A stretch of 64,000 nucleotides of DNA from CAKUIA01 sp044433115 (GTDB lineage: Bacteria; Verrucomicrobiota; Verrucomicrobiia; Opitutales; Intestinicryptomonadaceae): the NCBI GenBank assembly GCA_044433115.1, contig JAWXTY010000006.1, positions 18,382 through 82,381 on the forward strand, given 5' to 3'. The translations under genes were made by a program, and so were the position numbers. Positions 9,201-18,125 of this stretch are shown in pieces; the stretch's first letter is position 1; every line of letters starts with the position of its first letter. The notes below the pieces were generated by a model. It saw nothing but the letters and a program-made list of their open reading frames with translations, was not told the origin of the DNA and made no database searches.

Positions 9201-10720
9201 TCTGAAAGTACGCTCAATGCAGCGTCATTACCCATTGAACCTGTTGGTTCATAAGCAGTAGTTGCCATAGGCTTTAAGATTATATCTATATCTTCTCTTG
9301 AGTAGCCAAATAGCTTTTGACGAGACAACAAGTGCTTATCTACTGTAGGGCTTTGTGCTGTTTCGAATATACCTGGGAGCGTAATTCTGTTTTCTGCTAC
9401 CCAACGTCTATAAGGCTTTTGACGAGCAATAATAGTTTTAATTTCATTATCGAAAAGTATTCTGCCTTTAACAGTGTCGATATAAATCATTTCGCCAGGG
9501 CGTAGTCTACCTTTTTGCTCGATTTCTTCTGGAGCAAATTCTACTACACCTGTTTCAGAAGCCAATACAAATGTACCTTCCTTAGTAATAGTGTATCTTG
9601 CAGGACGCAAGCCATTTCTATCTAGCAATGCACCCACTTGTAAACCATTTGTAAAGCCAAGAGCAGCAGGACCGTCCCAAGGTTCAGATACACCAGAGTG
9701 GTATTCAAAGAAGCCCATTATATCTTTGCTTACATAGAAGTTCTTACCCCAAGCTTGAGGAACTAACATCAACATTGTGTGAGCTAGAGAACGACCTGTG
9801 TTAGAATAAAATTCTACAGCATTATCCAAGCAAGCAGAGTCGCTTTGATTTTCATTAATGATAGGCAATAATGTCTTTATCTTATCGCCTAATAAAGCAG
9901 ACTCAAAGTGTTCTTGCTTCATTCTCATTTGATTTACATTACCCTTAAGCGTGTTAATTTCGCCATTGTGAGCTAAGTATCTAAATGGTTGAGCTAAAGG
10001 CCAAGTAGGGAATGTGTTTGTACTATATCTTTGGTGTACCAATGCAATGGCTGTGATGAAATCTTCGTCTTGCAAGTCCTTAAAGAAGTTTTCCAACTGA
10101 GGTGCATTTAATAGACCCTTATAAATTACTGTTCTTGCAGACAATGAAGATACATAGAACATATCGCCCAACTGCAAATTGCTCTCTACAGCCTTTTCTA
10201 AAGCTCTACGCAATACGTATAAATCACGTTCCAAAGCGTCGCCTTCAATGCTTTCGTCCTTAGGAGCAATAAAGAATTGCAACAAGTTAGGGCAAGTGTC
10301 AAGGGCAATACCACCTATGGCAGTCTTGTCGCAAGGGAGGTCTCTCCAAGTGATTAAATTGTAGCTATTTTCTTCAAATATGCCTTCACAAATTCTCTTG
10401 ATTTTTTCTATGATGCTTTCATCTGTAGGAGTAAATAGCATTGCAACAGCATATTTGCCTACCTCAGGTAAGTTAGCAACTTTTTTACGATAGAAAGCGT
10501 CAGGTATTTGAGTGAGTATGCCAGCACCATCGCCAGTCATTGAGTCAGCACCAACAGCACCTCTGTGCATAAGCCTTTTGAGGATACCCATACCATCTTT
10601 TAAAATCTTATGTGTAGCTTTACCCTTAATATCAGCAATTAAGCCAACGCCACAAGCGTCGTGTTCATTTGAAGGGTTATATAGCCCTTGTTCTTCTGGA
10701 TAATACGATAATCTTTTCAT
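6239..10720 (-). CDS. gltB: Glutamate synthase large subunit
   Basis: 1493 residues, full family length. Class-II glutamine amidotransferase domain at the N-terminus: the catalytic nucleophile should be Cys23 in NEHDACGVGLIAD, exposed by removal of a 22-residue propeptide. The central domain and the FMN-binding synthase domain follow (GGMSNSGEGGEDPARF, GAKPGEGGQLPGHK, SGHDGGTGASPLTSIKHAG), with the 3Fe-4S cysteines at CHKNSCPVGVATQDP, and a C-terminal beta-helix (GXG repeats such as GGSIFINGLAGERFAIRNSG). First gene of gltB-gltD-activator. The ATG at 10720 has no clear Shine-Dalgarno sequence. Confidence 0.98.
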   Translation of the reverse strand: MKRLSYYPEEQGLYNPSNEHDACGVGLIADIKGKATHKILKDGMGILKRLMHRGAVGADSMTGDGAGILTQIPDAFYRKKVANLPEVGKYAVAMLFTPTDESIIEKIKRICEGIFEENSYNLITWRDLPCDKTAIGGIALDTCPNLLQFFIAPKDESIEGDALERDLYVLRRALEKAVESNLQLGDMFYVSSLSARTVIYKGLLNAPQLENFFKDLQDEDFITAIALVHQRYSTNTFPTWPLAQPFRYLAHNGEINTLKGNVNQMRMKQEHFESALLGDKIKTLLPIINENQSDSACLDNAVEFYSNTGRSLAHTMLMLVPQAWGKNFYVSKDIMGFFEYHSGVSEPWDGPAALGFTNGLQVGALLDRNGLRPARYTITKEGTFVLASETGVVEFAPEEIEQKGRLRPGEMIYIDTVKGRILFDNEIKTIIARQKPYRRWVAENRITLPGIFETAQSPTVDKHLLSRQKLFGYSREDIDIILKPMATTAYEPTGSMGNDAALSVLSDKSQLLYDYFKQLFAQVTNPPIDPIREELVMSLMTYIGNQGNSLDENPKLAHLLKLPHPILTNSDISCLKNSKIPTFQSAVITAQFSAQAGNVGMDKALEKLCEEALAAVKDNKSVIIISDKNLDYGYAPIPMLLAVSAVNAYLSKHSMRTHAGIVAETGEAREIMHFALLLGYGATAINPYLALESVVDLIERENLEIDPARAVENYVKASCKGLLKVMSKMGISTLRSYRQAQVFEAIGLKDEFVQAYFKGTASRIGGIGIEEVTQEALMRYKQAHYPIFGEENLLENKGKYKFNKKGENHLWTPQTISLLQRSVRTSNPDLYKQYAQHINDQSEKLCTIRGLFKFKETTPIALEEVEPVENILKRFVSGAMSFGSISPEAHETIAIAMNRIGGMSNSGEGGEDPARFDTEKSSAIKQIASGRFGVTAEYLANAKELQIKVAQGAKPGEGGQLPGHKIDKVVARIRHSMPGVTLISPPPHHDIYSIEDLAQLIYDLRNSNLDARVSVKLVSEVGVGTVAAGVAKGKADLVLISGHDGGTGASPLTSIKHAGAPWELGLAETHQTLCLNNLRSKIKVQVDGQIKTGRDVIIGALLGAEEFGFATTLLVTLGCVMMRVCHKNSCPVGVATQDPQLRKCFKGEPQHVINFLTYLSEEVREILASLGLKSLDEAVGRSDLLEKNVALDFWKSKNLDFSKIFERVEGTNYAVHSSGLAPREIPEAFDNKLIEIFADSIENKTKKTVDLDLHNYDRSVGTMLSGVIAKKYGSEGLPEDTITVNFKGTAGQSFGSFLSKGITFNIEGETNDFIGKSLSGGKIVIKAPKQATFKASENSIAGNVIAYGATGGSIFINGLAGERFAIRNSGAYIVTEGVGDHCCEYMTGGRVFVLGETGFNFAAGMTGGLAYVYDATSDFDMRCNLQSVDLDTVIAGSEDEAELKQAIEAHYNLTSSEIAKEILDDWSNALPKFVKVFPVEYRKALARLASEEA

Positions 10721-10957
10721 TAATCTAATTGTTATATGCTACATAATTGTTCATATTTAGATTTGCATTGCAAGCTTTTTTTTGAAAAAATATATTTATC
10801 TTCTTTAAGTTATTGCTAATTAGTAAAATAAGACAAGAGACAAATTTGTCGTTTTTGAGAACTACTTTTAATTGTATTATCTTTTAAGTGGAATTTTTAT
10901 AGTAATTTTCTTCCTTTTTGGCTTGACTGAGGCTAATTTGCCTTATACCGTTTATTT

Positions 10958-12436
10958 ATGAATATTAAAAAATTACTTGGTAGTGTGGCTTTGTTGAGTA
11001 TGGCTTGTTTGGCTGTATCTAATACTTTTGCAGAGGAAGCAAAGAGAAAGCCTAATGTGATTTTAATGCTCGCTGATGACTTAGGTTATGGCGACACTGG
11101 CTTTAATGGAAATACGCTTATTAAAACCCCTAATTTAGATGCTCTTGCAGGCGATGGTTCTGTTTTAAAGCACTTCTATTCTGTAGGTCCTGTTTGCTCG
11201 CCAACTAGAGGCTCATATCTAACAGGTAGGCACTATTATAGATTTGGTGTATTCCACGCAAATCAAGGACACTTGCCAGCTCAAGAATACACTATAGCTA
11301 GAATGCTCAAAGAAGCTGGCTATACCACAGGACATTTTGGCAAATGGCACTTAGGCACTCTAAGCAAAACTTACTCAGGCAAGGCAGGGCGTAAACCAGA
11401 ATTAAATTATGCTCCACCTTGGGAGAGAGACTACGATGAGTCTTTTGTTACAGAATTTGCAGTTGCAACTTGGGAGCCTGCAAAGCATAAGGATTATAAG
11501 AAAAACCAATATTATCACAATGGCGAAATCGAAACAGAAAACTTAGATGGCTGTGATTCTCGTGTAATAATGGATAGGGTAATTCCATTTATAGAAAAGG
11601 CTGTTAAGGAAGAAAAGCCATTCTTGTCTGTAATTTGGTTTCACGCTCCGCATTCGCCAGTAGTAGCAGGCGAAGAATTTTTGGCTATGTATCCTAATAC
11701 AGGCGAAGCTGCACATTTCTATGGTTGTATAACAGCTCTTGATGTTCAAGTTGGTAGGCTTCGTGCGAAACTCAAAGAATTGGGGCAAGAGGATAATACT
11801 TTCATATTCTTTACTTCTGACAATGGTCCAGCAGGTGGAGGCGTAAAAGAAGTTAATGCAGAAACAACAAGCACTCACGTAGGAACTACTGGAGGCTTTA
11901 GTGGCAGAAAGCGTAGTGTAAAAGATGGAGGTGTTAGAGTGCCTACATTAGTGTACTATCCAGCTTCAGTTAAGGCAGGCGAAACTTGCAACGTACCTAT
12001 GTCTACTTTAGACTTACTTCCTACTGTAGCAAAAATTACAGGAGCTAAGATAAACTCCGACTTAATCTTAGATGGTCAAGACTTTATGCCTATAGTTACT
12101 GGCGAAGAAAATAAGCATAGAAGATCTATACCATTTAGATTTGAAGAATACGCTTGTTTAGTTAAAGGTAAATATAAGTTGATTATCAAGTCTATGGACG
12201 ATATGCACGACGACGTTTTGTATAACTTAGAAGAAGATATTGCCGAAGAAACAAATGTAATAGAATTTCACCCAGAAATGGCAGAAGAAATGCGTGAGGA
12301 AATCTTAGAATTTTTAGAGTCTGCTGAAAAGAGCCACGCTGGCGAAGAATACGACAGTGATTATACTCCTACAAATGAGTGGAAAGTTCTAGGCGAAACA
12401 AAAGAGGCTAAGGAAACTAAAGCTAAGGCTGAGTAA
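10958..12436 (+). CDS. Secreted arylsulfatase-type sulfatase (copy 1 of tandem pair)
   Basis: 492 residues. A signal peptide (MNIKKLLGSVALLSMACLAV..., cleavage near TFA/EE) sends it to the periplasm. The alkaline-phosphatase-fold metal motif is NVILMLADDLGYGD; the sulfatase signature VCSPTRGSYLTGR holds Cys80, which must be converted to formylglycine. FGKWHLGT and the second metal motif FTSDNGPAGG are also present. It hydrolyses sulfate esters, probably of polysaccharides, but the substrate cannot be read from sequence. It is a close duplicate of the next gene (nearly identical signal peptide and first 80 residues) and diverges from gltB across 237 bases. No maturation enzyme with intact active site is seen in the window. 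Confidence 0.95.
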   Translation: MNIKKLLGSVALLSMACLAVSNTFAEEAKRKPNVILMLADDLGYGDTGFNGNTLIKTPNLDALAGDGSVLKHFYSVGPVCSPTRGSYLTGRHYYRFGVFHANQGHLPAQEYTIARMLKEAGYTTGHFGKWHLGTLSKTYSGKAGRKPELNYAPPWERDYDESFVTEFAVATWEPAKHKDYKKNQYYHNGEIETENLDGCDSRVIMDRVIPFIEKAVKEEKPFLSVIWFHAPHSPVVAGEEFLAMYPNTGEAAHFYGCITALDVQVGRLRAKLKELGQEDNTFIFFTSDNGPAGGGVKEVNAETTSTHVGTTGGFSGRKRSVKDGGVRVPTLVYYPASVKAGETCNVPMSTLDLLPTVAKITGAKINSDLILDGQDFMPIVTGEENKHRRSIPFRFEEYACLVKGKYKLIIKSMDDMHDDVLYNLEEDIAEETNVIEFHPEMAEEMREEILEFLESAEKSHAGEEYDSDYTPTNEWKVLGETKEAKETKAKAE

Positions 12437-12445
12437 TTAATAAAG

Positions 12446-12477
12446 AAGCTAGGGATTTGAAATTTCTAGCTTTTTTG
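12446..12477 (+). terminator. Terminator-like hairpin after sulfatase 1
   Basis: Stem AAGCTAG / CTAGCTT, extendable with wobble pairs, followed directly by a T-run; 10 bases past the stop codon. It suggests the two tandem sulfatases are at least partly separate transcription units. Confidence 0.75.
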
Positions 12478-12515
12478 TTGACCAAAAAATGTACATTCGA
12501 TACTAATTAAAACTT

Positions 12516-14036
12516 ATGAATATTAAAAAATTGATTGGGAAAGTGGCTTTGTTAGGTCTAGCTTGTTTGGCTGTATCTAATACTTTCGCCGAAGAAGCAA
12601 AGAGAAAGCCTAATGTGATTTTAATGCTCGCTGACGACTTAGGTTATGGCGACACTGGCTTTAATGGCAATACGCTTATTAAAACGCCTAATTTAGATGC
12701 TCTTGCTGGCGATGGTTCTGTTTTGAGACACTTCTATTCTATAGGTCCTGTTTGCTCGCCAACTAGAGGTGCGTATTTAACAGGTAGACACTATTATAGA
12801 TTTGGCGTGTTCTATGCAAATCAAGGACACTTGCCAGCTCAAGAATATACTATAGCTAAGATGCTTAAAGAGGCTGGTTATACTACTGGACACTTTGGCA
12901 AATGGCACTTAGGTACAGTAAATGCTGAACACTCTTCTAAGGGTGCAGGTCGTAAACCTAAGGAAAACTTCTCGCCACCTTGGCTGAGAGATTACGATGA
13001 GTCTTTTGTAACAGAGTCTGCTGTATCTACTTGGGACCCTGCTAAGAATATGGCTCGTTATAAGTTAAATGAGTATTACCACAATGGCGTAATAGAAACA
13101 GAAAATTTAGATGGTTGCGACTCACGTGTTATAATGGATAGAGTAATTCCATTTATAGAAAAGGCAGTTGCAGAGAAAAAGCCATTCTTGTCTGTAATTT
13201 GGTTCCACGCTTCTCACGCACCTACAGTTGCAGGTCCTCAATATTTGGCTATGTATCCTGACACAGGGGCAGCTGGACATTTCTATGGCTGTATAACTGC
13301 TATGGACGACCAAGTTGGTAGACTTCGTGAAAAGCTCAAGGAATTGGGTCAAGACGACAATACTTTCATATTCTTCACTTCAGACAATGGTCCAGAAGGT
13401 GCGAATACTCCAGAGGTAGCTAATGCAAAGACAAAGAGTGCTTTAGCTGGTACTACAGGTGGGTTCACTGGCAGAAAGCGTAGTATAAACGATGGTGGCG
13501 TTAGAGTGCCTACATTTGTATATTACCCAGCTTCTATTAAAGGTGGCGAAATCAACAATGTGCCTATGTCTACTTTAGACTTATTGCCTACAGTTGCAAA
13601 GGTTACTGGAGCAAAAATCAACTCTAAGTTAATCTTAGATGGTCAAGATTTTATGCCTATCGTTACTGGCAAAGAAACTACACATAGCAGATCTATACCA
13701 TTTAGGTCAGACTCTTATGCTTGCTTAGTTAAGGGTAAATATAAGTTGATTATTAAGTCTATGGACGACACTTCTGAGGACAAGTTGCATAACTTAGATG
13801 AAGATAAGACAGAAGAAGTTAACGTTATATCTCAACACCCAGAAATGGCTGCAGAAATGCGTAAGGAAATTATGGACTTCTTAGCTTCTGCCGAAAAGAG
13901 CCACGCAGGTGAAGAATACGACACTCCTTATACTCCAACAAACAACTGGCAAGTTCTAGGTGCTAAAAAAGTTATGGGTGATGTAAAGCAAACAAAGGCT
14001 AAAAAGACAACTGCTAAAAAGAAAAAAGCAGAATAA
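12516..14036 (+). CDS. Secreted arylsulfatase-type sulfatase (copy 2 of tandem pair)
   Basis: 506 residues, strongly similar to the preceding gene throughout, so a recent tandem duplication. Signal peptide MNIKKLIGKVALLGLACLAV, metal motif NVILMLADDLGYGD, formylglycine site Cys80 in VCSPTRGAYLTGR, FGKWHLGT, and FTSDNGPEGA. It differs from copy 1 by short insertions (near HSSKGAGRKPKENF) and by a lysine-rich C-terminal tail (KQTKAKKTTAKKKKAE), which copy 1 has only in short form. Divergence is spread over the whole protein, so the copies may differ in substrate choice. Periplasmic sulfate ester hydrolase; the substrate is unknown. Confidence 0.95.
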   Translation: MNIKKLIGKVALLGLACLAVSNTFAEEAKRKPNVILMLADDLGYGDTGFNGNTLIKTPNLDALAGDGSVLRHFYSIGPVCSPTRGAYLTGRHYYRFGVFYANQGHLPAQEYTIAKMLKEAGYTTGHFGKWHLGTVNAEHSSKGAGRKPKENFSPPWLRDYDESFVTESAVSTWDPAKNMARYKLNEYYHNGVIETENLDGCDSRVIMDRVIPFIEKAVAEKKPFLSVIWFHASHAPTVAGPQYLAMYPDTGAAGHFYGCITAMDDQVGRLREKLKELGQDDNTFIFFTSDNGPEGANTPEVANAKTKSALAGTTGGFTGRKRSINDGGVRVPTFVYYPASIKGGEINNVPMSTLDLLPTVAKVTGAKINSKLILDGQDFMPIVTGKETTHSRSIPFRSDSYACLVKGKYKLIIKSMDDTSEDKLHNLDEDKTEEVNVISQHPEMAAEMRKEIMDFLASAEKSHAGEEYDTPYTPTNNWQVLGAKKVMGDVKQTKAKKTTAKKKKAE

Positions 14037-14047
14037 TAAAGCTAAAC

Positions 14048-14080
14048 AAAAAAGCTGTTCCTTTTAGGGACAGCTTTTTT
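14048..14080 (+). terminator. Rho-independent terminator after sulfatase 2
   Basis: A 14-bp stem AAAAAAGCTGTTCC / GGGACAGCTTTTTT with one mismatch and a 5-base loop, ending in six Ts, 11 bases past the stop codon. Confidence 0.9.
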
Positions 14081-14141
14081 AGTGGACAGCTTTTTCAGTG
14101 TCCACTAAAAAAGCTGTCCACTGAAAAAAGCTGTCCACTAA
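14081..14141. repeat. Nested direct and inverted repeats of a terminator arm
   Basis: The unit AAAAAAGCTGTCCACT occurs twice in direct repeat, and its complement AGTGGACAGCTTTTT once, interleaved with CAGTG/CACTG. The block can fold in several mutually exclusive ways with itself and with the left terminator. It looks like serial duplication of the GGGACAGCTTTTTT arm of that terminator between two convergent genes. Confidence 0.8.
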
Positions 14142-14179
14142 AAAAGCGTACCCGCTTTTTTTAAGTCGAGTACGCTTTT
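14142..14179 (-). terminator. Terminator of the diheme/FGE-like gene
   Basis: A 10-bp stem AAAAGCGTAC / GTACGCTTTT with an 18-base loop, flanked by A and T tracts, 22 bases past the minus-strand stop at 14202. Confidence 0.8.
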
Positions 14180-14201
14180 GTTTTAGAATTGTTTATTAGA
14201 A

Positions 14202-17200
14202 TTACTTAGCAAGCTTTGCAGCTTCGTCTGCTTCGATTATAACTCTGAAGCCTACGTTGTATACACCTTGCCACTTTTCGTAAGGACGTCTTAGTGTAAC
14301 TTTGCCATAAGAAGGTCTATCTCTCCAAGAACCACCACGAGCTACAGCCTTATCTATGCTTTCGCCGCCTAATGGCTTAGAGTAATTGCCCTCTACCCAT
14401 TCTGCTACGTTACCTGCTATGTCGTGTAAGCCAAATGGATTAGCCTTGTATTTACCAACCTTTGCTGCAATCAATTCGCCATCATCGCTGTTTCTATCAG
14501 CAGGAATGAATGTGTAGAATGCGTTAGGGTTTTTCATAGGTTGTGGGTTAACGCCACTAACTGCAAACTTTGTAGCTTGAGCGTCAGAGAAGTTTTCTAA
14601 CTTAGAGAAGTCTGTGCCAACTTCGCCGAACCAGAATGCTTGGTCTGAACCACCACGAGCAGCCCATTCCCATTGAGTTTCAGTAGGCAAACTTACCTTT
14701 ACGCCCAACTTCTTGCTCAACCACGCACAAAACTCTTGAGCTTGATTGTAGCATAGTCTAATTGCAGGTTGTTGAGGGTCGTTTGATGGGTAACCTTGGT
14801 TTACGTGGTCTTTCCATTGTCTATCTTGGAAGCCAGAGTCGTAATCCTTGTTGAATTGTCTATACAAGTCGTTTGTAAGCTCGAATTTAGCCATATAGAA
14901 AGGCTTTTCAACTTCAGCTAACTTTGCAGGACCTTCGTCGTAGAAAGAGTCGTTAGAACCTTGTACAAACTTACCAGCTGGGATTAATACCATATCCATT
15001 TTCTTGCCATCGCCTAAGTCTAATGCAAGAGTTTTTGGAGCTTTTGTGTCAGCTACCATCTTTGCAGCAGTATCTGCGTCAAATGGGAAGCCTTCTGCCT
15101 TAGGAGTCTTTTCAGCTTTATGGGTTAAAGGCTTACGCTTTTCTGTATTGTAAGTAATGTGTTCTGCTTGAACATACTTAGGGTCTTCAGTTTCAAAAGT
15201 ATCAACTCTGTTTGCATACTTCTTTAAGAAATAAGCACGCTTTTCTTCTTGACCACCAGGAATGCCAACTACGTCAGATCTAACCAATTCCTTAGTCTTT
15301 CTGTTCGTGCGATACCTAACTGCAGTGTAAGCTTCTCTCAAAGTGCCGTGATAAGGTACATTTAAGTCTATCCAAGAATATAGAACAGCTAAAGAGTCCT
15401 TATCCATATTTACGCCTTTGTGTCCCTTCTCGAGGATTTGAATTAATTCAGAAGTACTTGCGTGGAATTCCATTGGGTGCAAGATATTTTGGTTACTTTC
15501 AGGACCTGAACGTCTTACATAAGGGTGCAACGCCAAGTATGAATTAGAGAAATTAATGCCCTTCCAAGGTTGGTCTACCTTCTTGAAATTAGGCAACATC
15601 TTTTTGTCAGGGTTATGACACTCTACGCAATATGCGTCTAAAATAGGCTGGATTTCTCTATCAAAAGATAAGCCTCTAGGAGTTCCTAAGAATTGCTTGA
15701 TAGTTTGAGGAGCTTTTCTACTAGCGAGGGCTGTACCACCAACAGGTGCAGTATTAGAAGGTTCGTGGCAACCAACACAGCTTTGAGTTTCGCCAGGGCG
15801 AATAGTAACCCAGCTTCTAAATAACGCCATTGCTCTGCCATCTTTATCTAAAGGTTGCAATGAATAAGGTCTGTTTGCAGGAATTTTGAACATAGCAGAA
15901 CCATCTTCTTCTACGTCTACTGTGCCGTGAATTTTCTTAACTTCCCAGCCAGATTCTAAGCCCATAGTTTCGTGAGTATTGCCTGCGTCTCTATAAGTAT
16001 AGTTATATTCAAAAATTCTCAACTTCTTTACAGAACCTTTTTCTACACCCTTTAAACCAGGGCCCTCATAGATATTATTTAAGAATACATAACCAAATTC
16101 TTGGTCTTCATCAACTTTTTGAGCTAGGATTGGAGGCTTTTCTCTTGCAGCTAAAGGCATAGCTTCAAATAAGTCGTAACCATCAGCAGTTTGCAATAGA
16201 GTAGCATTGTCGAATTTGTCAACTAAGTATAGAGAAAACACCTTTTCCTCTTTGCTTAAGTCCATCATAGAAACAACGATATAGTTTTCTGAAAGAGGGT
16301 AGGGGTGAATTAATTGAACCTTAACGTCTCTTACTAGTTTGTCTAAGATTCTAGCTTCGTATTTTTTGCCCATTCCCATATATTGGTGAACTCTACCTTC
16401 GTCTTCAATAACACCCTTAGAAATGTCAAATAGGTGCATTTCGCCACTTCTTCTAGTGCCGTGGTGCCCACTTATTATAGATACAAACTTGTTAGGGTCG
16501 CCAGGGATTTGTCTGCAATAGAACAAAGAGTTAGGCCAGTAGCTAGTAGATCCATAGTGAGACATTTGACCAGAACCATCTGGATTCATTCTCATCAAAA
16601 TTCTTGAGAAATAGTGAGAGTTATCTGTGTATTCCCATCTTGTATACATAACTCTGCCATCGTGCATTACTGTAGGAGACCATGATGTTTCTTGGTCGAA
16701 ACTCAACTGACGTATAGAGTCTTCTAGATCGTCTGCAGTTTTCTTTGTAGGGTCTAGTTTGTATATATTAGAAATATAGTCAGCGCCAGATACGCAAGGA
16801 ACGCCTGCATAACACGCTGTACTAGTATAAATCACATTTCCGTCAGGTAAATATACGCTATCAAAATTGTCTACACCAGTATATTTTTCTGGAGTGAGTA
16901 TTCTAGTTTCCTTAGTATTAAGGTCTAGCTCATAAACTTGCCAAGTGTTGTTTTTTTTGGAAATAGAAGAGTACATCAACTTGCTTGCGTCCCAATCTAT
17001 GTCAATATCAGTAACGCCAGCAGAGTTTGTAGGCTTAAATAATGGAGTTGCTTCAATTGGATTTGTAATGTCGAAGGCAATAATTTCGTCATCAACTTGA
17101 TTTGCAAAATTCTTGTTTCTATTATTTAAAGAAGAATTGTTTTGCCAGTTTGCAGGCAATCCTTTTGAAGGAGTCTTAGTGCTTCTCTTGATGTAAATCC

Positions 17201-17456
17201 AATTTTTATTCTCTTGTAGGAGTGGATTTTTCAAAAGAGCTTCTCTTGCAAATGCGTCAAATTCAGCTTGGTCAGCTTGAGACAATTTGCCTTTAGCTTT
17301 AAAAGCCTCTAGTTTTTGGGCATATTCCTTAGGATAGCTTGGGTCTTTCGACATATCAGCTATAGCCTTAGAAACATTATCAATATTATAGTTTTGTGCC
17401 ATTGCTACCCCTGCAAAAAGCAACATCGCTATTCCTGTTACTATTCTCTTATTCAT
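14202..17456 (-). CDS. Secreted diheme beta-propeller protein with C-terminal FGE-like (SUMF) domain
   Basis: 1084 residues with signal peptide (MNKRIVTGIAMLLFAGVAMA). Residues about 120-480 carry propeller-like blades (YLPDGNVIYTST, MHDGRVMYTRWEY) as in PVC proteins related to the hydrazine-synthase alpha subunit family. Two c-type heme sites follow: CVGCH (560-564) and CVECH (610-614). Residues about 820-1075 form an FGE/sulfatase-modifying-factor-like domain (DIAGNVAEWVEGNY, ARGGSWRDRPSYG, GFRVI). The segment after RGGSW, where active FGE carries its catalytic cysteines, has none, so maturation of the neighbouring sulfatases by this domain is unlikely. Predicted periplasmic or outer-membrane-facing redox/binding protein; function not established. 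The paralogue at 56044-58401 lacks the FGE part. Confidence 0.85.
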   Translation of the reverse strand: MNKRIVTGIAMLLFAGVAMAQNYNIDNVSKAIADMSKDPSYPKEYAQKLEAFKAKGKLSQADQAEFDAFAREALLKNPLLQENKNWIYIKRSTKTPSKGLPANWQNNSSLNNRNKNFANQVDDEIIAFDITNPIEATPLFKPTNSAGVTDIDIDWDASKLMYSSISKKNNTWQVYELDLNTKETRILTPEKYTGVDNFDSVYLPDGNVIYTSTACYAGVPCVSGADYISNIYKLDPTKKTADDLEDSIRQLSFDQETSWSPTVMHDGRVMYTRWEYTDNSHYFSRILMRMNPDGSGQMSHYGSTSYWPNSLFYCRQIPGDPNKFVSIISGHHGTRRSGEMHLFDISKGVIEDEGRVHQYMGMGKKYEARILDKLVRDVKVQLIHPYPLSENYIVVSMMDLSKEEKVFSLYLVDKFDNATLLQTADGYDLFEAMPLAAREKPPILAQKVDEDQEFGYVFLNNIYEGPGLKGVEKGSVKKLRIFEYNYTYRDAGNTHETMGLESGWEVKKIHGTVDVEEDGSAMFKIPANRPYSLQPLDKDGRAMALFRSWVTIRPGETQSCVGCHEPSNTAPVGGTALASRKAPQTIKQFLGTPRGLSFDREIQPILDAYCVECHNPDKKMLPNFKKVDQPWKGINFSNSYLALHPYVRRSGPESNQNILHPMEFHASTSELIQILEKGHKGVNMDKDSLAVLYSWIDLNVPYHGTLREAYTAVRYRTNRKTKELVRSDVVGIPGGQEEKRAYFLKKYANRVDTFETEDPKYVQAEHITYNTEKRKPLTHKAEKTPKAEGFPFDADTAAKMVADTKAPKTLALDLGDGKKMDMVLIPAGKFVQGSNDSFYDEGPAKLAEVEKPFYMAKFELTNDLYRQFNKDYDSGFQDRQWKDHVNQGYPSNDPQQPAIRLCYNQAQEFCAWLSKKLGVKVSLPTETQWEWAARGGSDQAFWFGEVGTDFSKLENFSDAQATKFAVSGVNPQPMKNPNAFYTFIPADRNSDDGELIAAKVGKYKANPFGLHDIAGNVAEWVEGNYSKPLGGESIDKAVARGGSWRDRPSYGKVTLRRPYEKWQGVYNVGFRVIIEADEAAKLAK

Positions 17457-17631
17457 AATATATAATAATTCTATAATTTTATTAACGCTTTTTGTTCATA
17501 GCGTTTTTTTTCTCAATCCTTTATTCAAAGACACTTTAATAACCTTGTAAAGCTTTTTTTATCAATAGACAAAATATTTTCACAAATGGCTTTTTGAGAT
17601 TAAAAAAATATTATAAAAATGTTATAAAAAG

Positions 17632-17659
17632 TTGACTTTGACTTAAGAGAGCATATATT
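17632..17659 (+). promoter_or_regulatory. Sigma-70-type promoter for the epimerase/decarboxylase cluster
   Basis: TTGACT (17632-17637), 16-base spacer, TATATT (17654-17659), 21 bases before the epimerase ATG. Good match to -35/-10 consensus; the leader would be very short and contains no Shine-Dalgarno sequence. Confidence 0.6.
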
Positions 17660-17680
17660 ACTAAGTAATATTTAAAATTT

Positions 17681-18109
17681 ATGTTGCAAAAAATAGATCA
17701 TATTGGAATTGCGGTAAAGTCTCTTGAAGAGTCTATCCCGTATTACGAAAACGCACTATGCTTAAAATGCGAAGGCATTGAAGAAGTAGCTAGTCAAAAA
17801 GTGAAAACAGCTTTTTTCACAGTTGGAGATGTTCACCTAGAACTATTAGAGCCAACATCGGAAGATAGCCCTATTGCTAAGTTCTTAGAAAAGAACCCAG
17901 CAGGTGGCGTTCACCACGTAGCTTTTGCTACAGATAGCGTACCTAATGCTCTAGCTCACGTTTTAGAACAAGGCGTTAGATTAATCGACACTAAACCAAG
18001 GGCAGGTGCTCATGGTAAAGAAATTGCATTTTTACACCCAAAATCAACTATGGGAGTCTTGACTGAGTTTTGTCAAGATGCTCAAAATGGCTGTTCTTGC
18101 GGACACTAA
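17681..18109 (+). CDS. mce: Methylmalonyl-CoA epimerase
   Basis: 142 residues, VOC-fold metalloenzyme interconverting (R)- and (S)-methylmalonyl-CoA. The N-terminal half begins KIDHIGIAVKSLEESIPYY (metal His), continues with VHLELLEPT; the second half has GGVHHVAFATDS and ends MGVLTEFCQ (metal Glu). Length and motif spacing fit the family. First gene of the cluster, directly before the decarboxylase alpha subunit, which supports its role in the succinate-to-propionate route. The C-terminal tail CSCGH is unusual but short. Confidence 0.95.
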   Translation: MLQKIDHIGIAVKSLEESIPYYENALCLKCEGIEEVASQKVKTAFFTVGDVHLELLEPTSEDSPIAKFLEKNPAGGVHHVAFATDSVPNALAHVLEQGVRLIDTKPRAGAHGKEIAFLHPKSTMGVLTEFCQDAQNGCSCGH

Positions 18110-18125
18110 TAATATATAAAACAAA

